DNA of 64,000 nucleotides, from positions 68,461,207-68,525,206 of the forward strand of contig NC_069125.1 in assembly GCF_026914265.1 (NCBI RefSeq). Direction: 5' to 3'. The stretch is from Mya arenaria. Lineage: Eukaryota > Mollusca > Bivalvia > Myida > Myidae. Within the stretch, counting starts at the first letter, position 1, and the number at the start of each line of letters is the position of its first letter. The position numbers and the translations under genes are program-made. This document shows positions 56,601 to 64,000 of the stretch, one piece after another. The notes under the pieces are model-generated. The model was not told the origin of the DNA, made no database searches, and worked only from the letters and a program-made list of their open reading frames with translations.

Positions 56601-59600
56601 TAACATGGGCAGACACAGTAGAACACTATTGACCGCTGGCGTTGTTTACGTATAACAAGGACAGACACAGTAGAACACTATTGACCGCTGGCGTTGTAAA
56701 CGTATAACATGGACAGACACAGTAGAACACTATTGACTGCTGGCGTTATGTACGTATAACAAGGACAGACACAGTATAACACTATTGACCGCTGGCGTTG
56801 TGTACGTATAACATGGACAGACACAGTGTGACACTATTGACCGCTGGCGTTATGTAAATATAACATGGACAGACACAGTGTGACACTATTGACCGCTGTC
56901 GTTGTGTACGTATCACATGGACAGACACAGTGTGACACTATTGACCGCTGGCGTTGTGTACGTATAACATGGACAGACACAGTATGACACTATTGACTGC
57001 TGTCGTTGTTTACGTATCACATGGGCAGACACATTAGAACACTATTGACCGCTGGCGTTGTGTACGTACCACATCGACAGACACAGTATGACACTATTGA
57101 CTGCTGTCGTTGTTTACGTATCACATTGACAGACACAGTAGAACACTATTGACCGCTGGCGTTGTGTACGTATTACATGGACATATACAGTAGAACACTT
57201 TTGTTCGCTGGCGTTGTGTACGTAAAGCATGGACAGACACAGTAGAACACTATTGACCGCTGGCGTTGTGTACGTATAACATGGAAAGACACAGTAGAAT
57301 ACTATTGCTCGCTGTCGTTGTGTACGTATAACATGGAAAGACACAGTATGACACTATTGCTCGCTGTCGTTATGTACGTATAACAAGGACAGACACAGTA
57401 TGATACTATTAACCGCTGGCGTTGTGTACGTATAACATGGACAGACACAGTATGACACTATTGACCGCTGGCGTTGTGTACGTATAACATGGACAGACAC
57501 AGTAGAACACTATTGACCGCTGGCGTTGTGCACGTATAACATGGGCAGACACAGTAGAACACTATTGACCGCTGGCGTTGTGTACGTTTAACAAGGACAG
57601 ACACAGTATAACACTTTTGACCGCTGGCGTTGTGTACGTATAACATGGAAAGACACAGTAGAACACTATTGACCGCTGGCGTTGTGTACGTATAACATGG
57701 ACATACACAGTATGACACTATTGACCGCTGGCGTTGTGTACGTATAACATGGACAGACACAGTATAACACTATTGACCGCTGGCGTTGTGTACGTATAAC
57801 ATGGACAGACACAATATGTCACTATTGACCGCTGGCGTTGTGTACGTATAACATGGACAGACACAGTATAACACTATTGACCGCTGGCGTTGTGTACGTA
57901 TAACATGGACAGACATAGTATGACACTATTGACCGCTGGCGTTGTGTACGTATAACATGGACAGACACAGTATGACACTATTGACCGCTGGCTTTGTGCA
58001 CGTATAACATGGACAGACACAGTATAACACTATTGACCGCTGGCGTTGTGCACGTATAACATGGACAGACACAGTTGAACACTTTTGACCGCTAGCGTTG
58101 TGTACGTATAACATGGACAGACACAGTAGAACACTTTTGACCGCTGGCGTTGTGTACGTATAACATGGACAGACACAGTAGAACACTATTGGCCGCTGGC
58201 GTTGTGTACGTATAACAAGGACATACACAGTAGAACACTATTGGCCGCTGGCGTTGTGTACGTATAACAAGGACAGACACAGTAGAACACTTGTGACCGC
58301 TGGCGTTGTGTACGTATAACAAAGACAGACACAGTAGAACACTTGTGACCGCTGGCGTTGTGTACGTATAACATGGACATACACAGTAGAACACTATTGA
58401 CCGCTGGCGTTATGTACGTATAACAAGGACAGACACAGTATGCCACTATTGACCGCTGGCGTTGGGTACGTATGACATGAACAGACACAGTAGAACAATA
58501 GTGACCGCTGGCGTTGTGTACGTATAACATGGACTGATACAGTAGAACAATAATGCTCGCTGGCGTTGTGTACGTATTACATGAACAGACACATTAGAAC
58601 ACTATTGACCGCTGGCGTTGTGTACGTATAATATGGACAGACACAGTATGACACTATTTACCGCTGGCGTTGTGTACGTATAACATGGACAGACACAGTA
58701 GAACACTATTGACCGCTGGCGTTGTGTACGTATAATATGGACAGACACAGTATGACACTATTGACCGCTGGCGTTGTGTACGTATAACATGGACAGACAC
58801 AGTATGACACTATTTACCGCTGGCGTTGTGTACGTATAACATGGACAGACACAGTAGAACAATAATGCTCGCTGGCGTTGTGTACGTATTACATGAACAG
58901 ACACATTAGAACACTATTGACCGCTGGCGTTGTGTACGTATTACATGAGCAGACACAGTAGAACCCTATTGGCCGCTGGCGTTGTGTACGTATTACATGA
59001 ACAGACACAGTAGATCACTTTTGATCGCAGGCGTTGTGTATGTATTACATGAACAGACACAGTAGAAAACTATTGACCGCTGGCGTTGTGTACGTATTAC
59101 ATGAATAGACACAGTAGAACACTATTGACCGCTGGCGATGTGCACGTATAACATGGTCAGGCGCAGTAGAACACTATTGACCACTGGCGTTGTGTACGTA
59201 TAACATGGACAGTCAGAAGATGACACTATTGGCCGCTGTCGTTGTGTACGTATTCCATTAACAGATACAGAAGAACACTATTGACCGCTGGCTTTTTAAA
59301 CGTATAACATGGACAGACACAGTATGACACTATTGACCGCTGGCGTTGTAAACGTATAACATGGACAGACACAGTATGACACTATTGACCGCTGGCGTTG
59401 TGTACGTATAACATGGACAGACACAGTATGACACTATTGACCGCTGGCGTTGTGTACGTATAACATGGACAGACACAGTATGACACTATTGACCGCTGGC
59501 GTTGTAAACGTATAACATGGACAGACACAGTATGACACTATTGACCGCTGGCGTTGTGTACGTATAACATGGACAGACACAGTATGACACTATTGACCGT

Positions 59601-60706
59601 TGGCGTTGTGTACGTATAACATGGACAGACACAGTATGACACTATTTCTCGCTGGCGTTTTGTACGTATAACATGGACAGACACAGTATGACACTATTGA
59701 CCGCTGGTGTTGTAAACGTATAACATGGACAGACACAGTGTGACACTATTGACCGCTGGCGTTGTGCACGTATAACATGGACAGACACAGTGTGACACTA
59801 TTGACCGCTGGCGTTGTGCACGTATAACATGGACAGACAAAGTAGAACGCTATTGACCGCTGGCGTTGTAAACGTATAACATGGACAGACACAGTATGAC
59901 ACTATTGACCGCTGGCGTTATGTATGTATAACATGGACAGACACAGTAGAACACTATTGACCGCTGGCGTTATGTACGTATAACATGGACAGACACAGTA
60001 GAACACTATTGACCGCTGGCGTTGTAAACGTATAACATGGACAGACACAGTATGACACTATTGACCGCTGGCGTTATGTATGTATAACATGGACATACAC
60101 AGTAGAACATTATTGACCGCTGGCGTTTTGTAAGTATAACAAGGACAGACACAGTATGACACTATTGGCCGCTGGTGTTGTGTACGTATCACATGGACAG
60201 ACACAGTATGACACTATTGACCGCTGGCGTTGTGTACGTATAACATGGACAGACACAGTAGAACACTATTGGCCGCTGGCGTTATGTACGTATAACATGA
60301 ACAGACACAGTAGAACACTAGTGACCGCTGGCGTTGGGTACATATAGCATGGCCAGACACAGTAAAACACTATTGACCGCTGGCGTTGTGTACGTATAAC
60401 ATGAACAGACACAGTAGAACAATAGTGACCGCTGGCGTTGTGTACGTATAACATGGACTGATACAGTAGAACACTATTGACCGCTGGCGTTGTGTACGTA
60501 TAACATGGACAGACACAGTAGAACACTAGTGACCGCTGGCGTTGTGTACGTATAACATGGACAGACACAGTAGAACAATATTGACCGCTGGCGTTGTGCA
60601 CGTATAACATCGACAGACACAGTAGAACACTATTGTCCGCTGGCGTTGTGCACGTATAACATATACAGACACAGTTGAACACTATTGGCCGCTGGTTTTG
60701 TGTATG
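50690..60706 (+). repeat. 10-kb satellite array, 52-bp unit
   Basis: About 190 head-to-tail copies of a 52-bp unit: ATTGACCGCTGGCGTTGTGT, ACGTATAACATGGACAGACA, CAGTAGAACACT. Common variants are GACC/GCTC/GGCC, GTGT/ATGT/GTAA, ACATGG/ACAAGG and GTAGAAC/GTATGAC, mixed in multi-unit patterns. The edge copies (50690-50800, 60620-60706) are the most diverged, as expected when unequal exchange homogenises the centre. Because 52 is not a multiple of 3, all frames cycle through the same 52-residue pattern. The open frames seen on the minus strand are therefore repeat artefacts. Confidence 0.97.
52844..53571 (+). repeat. Two adjacent 364-bp higher-order blocks in the satellite
   Basis: Blocks 52844-53207 and 53208-53571 each hold seven 52-bp units and differ by about one base. 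They share private variants such as ATGGACTGACAC and GGCGTACTGTACG, which shows a very recent seven-unit duplication. Confidence 0.9.
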
Positions 60707-61075
60707 TTTGATTTATTTTTATTTATTTTACAACGAATCTGTAGAAACATGAACTTACGCTATGTAACTCTAGTTGGTATGATGTTGCACGAGAGTGTTG
60801 TTTGGTGTTGTAGGTCCACCTATCCACCTACTGAGCTATTCCGGTTAGTGAAAAATATTTGTAATTCCATCGAAATATTGGATACTTCATCGCGGTTTAC
60901 GGCTTAGCGTAAAGAGGACTCTGATTAGCTGACCGAACGGTCACCAGAAGATGATCTCCTATGTCAAAGTTATACTAGGACATGATTTAATTCAGACTGA
61001 AAAAAACTTTGCTGAAATGTTTATGTTACCATCACATAGTTCTCATAACATTATGCAAAAACAAGACAAACAATA
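60707..61075. other. Spacer right of the satellite
   Basis: No gene recognised. On the minus strand TAGCTCAGTAGGTGGATAGG at about 60820-60840 resembles a tRNA A box, but no B box or tRNA fold follows. Confidence 0.4.
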
Positions 61076-61709
61076 GGCCGATTGTTCAGAAAGTCGCTTA
61101 ATACTTAGCATAGAAATCGTTGTTAAGTTTGGTAATATACTTATAGAGATCGTTAACATTTTCGTCATATGTTTTTTTTTATTGTTTAGGAGTTTTTAGC
61201 AATAACTAACGATAACCTAAAATCCCCAATATCAAATTTAACGACGGATAACAACGACAAACAAAATGGCCGCAATTATTGATGCTCTGAACGATAAAAT
61301 CAGGGAAAAAACGTGTTTACCGGCCAAAGTTCATGTATAAACCCCTCATAGACAAAGAACTGCGTGCCAGTTGCAGGTTTGGTAAGGAGTGGTTAGAATT
61401 CATAACTGACCAGCTGGAAGAAAGGCTCCGTGGACCTACCGATAGAGGTTGTGCCATGGACTCTGCAGTGCAGGTCAGATTAAATGCATTGTGGGAAAAA
61501 GCAAATGCATTATGGGTCAACTCTTTTGTACATTTGTTGCTTAAGAATTAGCGATATCGCTAAATCGTTGAACGATTGTACGTTAGCGACAGCGATAACG
61601 GTGTTCTGACCAGTCATATTTTTAACAGTTAGCAAGCGATATGTTAAAAAATTAGTAATTTTTAATTTGGCGAATCGCTAACTTGTCGGGAATTTCTGAA
61701 CAATCGGCC
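61076..61709 (+). mobile_element. PIF/Harbinger-like DNA element relic
   Basis: The ends GGCCGATTGTTCAGAAA (61076) and TTTCTGAACAATCGGCC (ending 61709) are perfect 17-bp inverted repeats. The 634-bp body keeps a fragment of a HARBI1-like transposase N-terminus but not the DDE catalytic region, so this is an internally deleted, non-autonomous copy. Confidence 0.75.
61266..61551 (+). pseudogene. HARBI1-like transposase N-terminal fragment
   Basis: The frame starting at 61266 encodes MAAIIDALNDKIREKT and soon stops. The next frame (61333-61551) continues with MYKPLIDKELRASCRFGKEW, FITDQLEERLRGPT, AMDSAVQVRLNAL. This order (small N-terminal helix, R-FG, L-RPT-R-.A.....Q.) matches the start of Harbinger-type transposases. 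It is frameshifted and truncated before the catalytic triad. Confidence 0.6.
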
Positions 61710-62118
61710 CAATGATTTTATATTAAAACCTGTACTATCTATTTGCTAGAATATCTTAATCTATACGTATCACTGTCTTACATAATTGAATAAAATACAG
61801 CACTAGAAATGTGGCATTGCAGTTTAAGGCTTATCAACCGTTTTCCTACGGAAAAGTATTAAGCAGTGTTTCAAATGATATTGTGATATTATTACTTGAC
61901 GTAGATTGACGAGGGTGTTCTTACCTCAACAGGTGTTAACAAGCTTCAGAGTGGTGTCAACAGACACGGAAAGGCATTTGGGTAAGTTGAGAGGTAATTT
62001 GTGTTTAATCTGGAAGTTATCGTAGGGATGACATCATGTACGGAGAGAGGATGAATCCTACAGGAGATAAGCAGGGTTGAGTCCCCTCTGACGTTCTATG
62101 TAAGGAAACAGAAGGGTA
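61710..62118. other. Spacer, no gene recognised
   Basis: Sequence between the Harbinger relic and the microsatellite. No exon or repeat stands out. Confidence 0.4.
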
Positions 62119-62580
<462 letters not shown>

Positions 62581-62625
62581 TTAATACTAGTACTACTACA
62601 ACTTATACTGAAAATCTGATTCGAC

Positions 62626-62979
62626 GCAATTGCATTCGGAGCACCTCGGCCATTTTTTCAAAAACAACCTCGGATGTATATGGACGGTTTACATACTTAA
62701 AAAGTGGTACGTTTAAGTCCGCTGCAAATAGATCGCGTAGTAATCTTATTTAGTAGTTAAAATTTATGACTTAACTCTTGGGAATCGTAATTATGTTTGC
62801 AATAATACACTTCACTGGCAATCAATTTCAACTGAGAGCAATGAATACAACTCTTAAACACTACATTTAATTAATGCTTTTATTCAAAAAAATACGGACT
62901 ACTTCAACAGATGTACCGGCATACATCCGAGGTTGTTTTTGAAAAAAAATGGCCGAGGAGTTCCGAATGACGCAATTGA
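62626..62979. mobile_element. Foldback MITE with about 55-bp inverted ends
   Basis: The left arm (CGCAATTGCATTCGGAGCAC, then CTCGGCCATTTTTTCAAAAA, CAACCTCGGATGTAT) and the right arm (ATACATCCGAGGTTG ... CGAATGACGCAATTG) are inverted copies with a few changes. The interior is AT-rich and non-coding. Confidence 0.85.
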
Positions 62980-63833
62980 TGTGAATTTTCTTGAAGCGAA
63001 TATCGATTGATGTTTTCGAACTATTATGTTATAGTAGTAACTCAATCTTTATCATATCAACTATACCAACATATGACAATACAGATTTACGGACTATTAC
63101 AAAGACATGACTGGCGTATGGCGGCACTTTCAGCTCACTTGTCCAAGCACAATGTGCCGGATTACTGCAGTAGATAAATATTTCAATAACGCCTGATAAG
63201 TTGTGGACATGGATTAAAGCTCTAACTGATTTTGGCGAGGAATCTTGGTTTTCTAGATAAGGCTGGTTCGGAGCTAAGCTGTTTACTAACATCGAGCCGT
63301 GATGCATTCTACTGAGAAGTTCTTCCGTTTTATAGCGCCAGAACACAGTTTGTTCTCCTCTTAATTGGATAAAGTTGTTCAATTGGATACATGGATTTAA
63401 AAAAAAACTCATGGTGATTAACTTGTGGCAAATTATCTTATTTAATTGTAAAAAAGATTTATTTTTTATGATGGTGTTATTTCTCTCTCACATTTACTTG
63501 AGTGTGAATCAAATTCTTTGGTAGTTTGTGACCTGGTGCTGTAAATCGGTTAAAATATATGACGGATGACGGTCGTGTGTGATAACGTTTTGTTTACAAA
63601 CTGAATGTGGGTGAGATTATAGCAGACACGGCATTACATAAGCACTGTGGAATTGTTTCATGAACTATTAACGTCATTTTTATCCGTCGACGGTGAAAAA
63701 AAAGAAACATTTTCCAAGAGGTATAAGAGCAGCAATCAGAAACATAAATATCAGATAGCGTAATATGTTTCTGCCATGAGGAACTTGCGTTACAGGAGAA
63801 AAAAATTCAACTGACAAAATAAGTTTGACTGTA
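62980..63833. other. Upstream of a possible gene, nothing recognised
   Basis: A 127-codon antisense open frame at 63029-63412 has no domain signature. No other feature is supported. Confidence 0.4.
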
Positions 63834-64000
63834 ATGGTTAATAGTGTTAATGAAAGGTTAGGATTCATGGACATGGATACGGATACTGATATAAATGTCT
63901 TTGAATGCCCTACTGTGACGGACGCTTTACTGAACATCCACGAGAAGGATGAACATTCATTTAAGCGCGAAATGGACATTAATGATCACAATGGTATAAC
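63834..64000 (+). CDS. Possible 5' end of a gene running off the window
   Basis: From the ATG at 63834 the frame stays open for 55 codons to the window edge. It encodes an acidic, hydrophilic start (MVNSVNERLGFMDMDTDTDI) with no signal peptide. The composition differs from the surrounding AT-rich sequence, but no family is recognised and no donor site is visible. It could be a first coding exon or chance. Confidence 0.3.
   Translation, partial: MVNSVNERLGFMDMDTDTDINVFECPTVTDALLNIHEKDEHSFKREMDINDHNGI

Noticed and set aside
50582-60682. Many minus-strand open frames of 60-207 codons with repeated VHVIRTQRQRS and YCVCPCYTYTTPA words
   Set aside because: They are translations of the 52-bp satellite in all frames. 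There are no splice sites, no start context and no domain, and frames break wherever units vary.
50690-60706. CRISPR-like array
   Set aside because: The units are adjacent without unique spacers, and the window is eukaryotic.
60790-60860. tRNA or tRNA-derived SINE
   Set aside because: An A-box-like TAGCTCAGTAGGTGGATAGG exists on the minus strand, but no B box, cloverleaf or tail follows.
63029-63412. 127-codon minus-strand frame
   Set aside because: No recognisable domain or coding bias; kept only as a note.

Overview
This window is animal nuclear DNA. AT-rich introns and spacers separate short GC-rich exons with GT/AG borders. The gene families (secreted VWA proteins with chitin-binding peritrophin-A domains, an AA15 chitin LPMO) and the repeat types point to a mollusc, most likely a bivalve. 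The species cannot be fixed from the sequence.

Layout: (1) 1-11 kb holds the first coding exon of SNAP29 on the minus strand, a weakly supported small divergent gene, two TIR elements, two element families built of internal tandem repeats, a 34-bp minisatellite, and a 59-bp sequence present twice in inverted orientation about 5.2 kb apart. (2) 11.3-35.6 kb is a cluster of three secreted VWA genes. Two are divergent paralogues with signal peptide, VWA domain and two ChtBD2 domains (minus 11345-14771, plus 19247-25270). The third has a signal peptide and two VWA domains (25959-35608). All exon junctions were assembled by hand and their phases agree. The spacer between the divergent pair carries a 34-bp and a 20-bp minisatellite around a large palindrome. 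(3) 36.7-43.4 kb is a young, apparently whole tyrosine-recombinase retroelement of the Ngaro type, with split direct repeats A1/B1/A2/B2 and an SGNH-hydrolase ORF. (4) 43.7-46.1 kb is a complete four-exon AA15 LPMO gene, starting 280 bp after the retroelement. (5) 46.1-50.7 kb shows no gene. (6) 50.7-60.7 kb is a 10-kb satellite of a 52-bp unit with higher-order duplications. (7) 60.7-64 kb holds a Harbinger relic, a GAT/GGT microsatellite, a foldback element and possibly the start of another gene at the right edge.

Together the host genes suggest an extracellular chitin-matrix neighbourhood. The VWA-ChtBD2 proteins resemble the architecture of molluscan shell-matrix proteins such as Pif and BMSP, the double-VWA protein could be a matrix adaptor, and the LPMO would cut or remodel chitin. 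The most striking local finding is a triplicated splice acceptor plus first VWA strand in the plus-strand paralogue. It keeps the frame open, so alternative acceptors could add 0, 27 or 54 residues.
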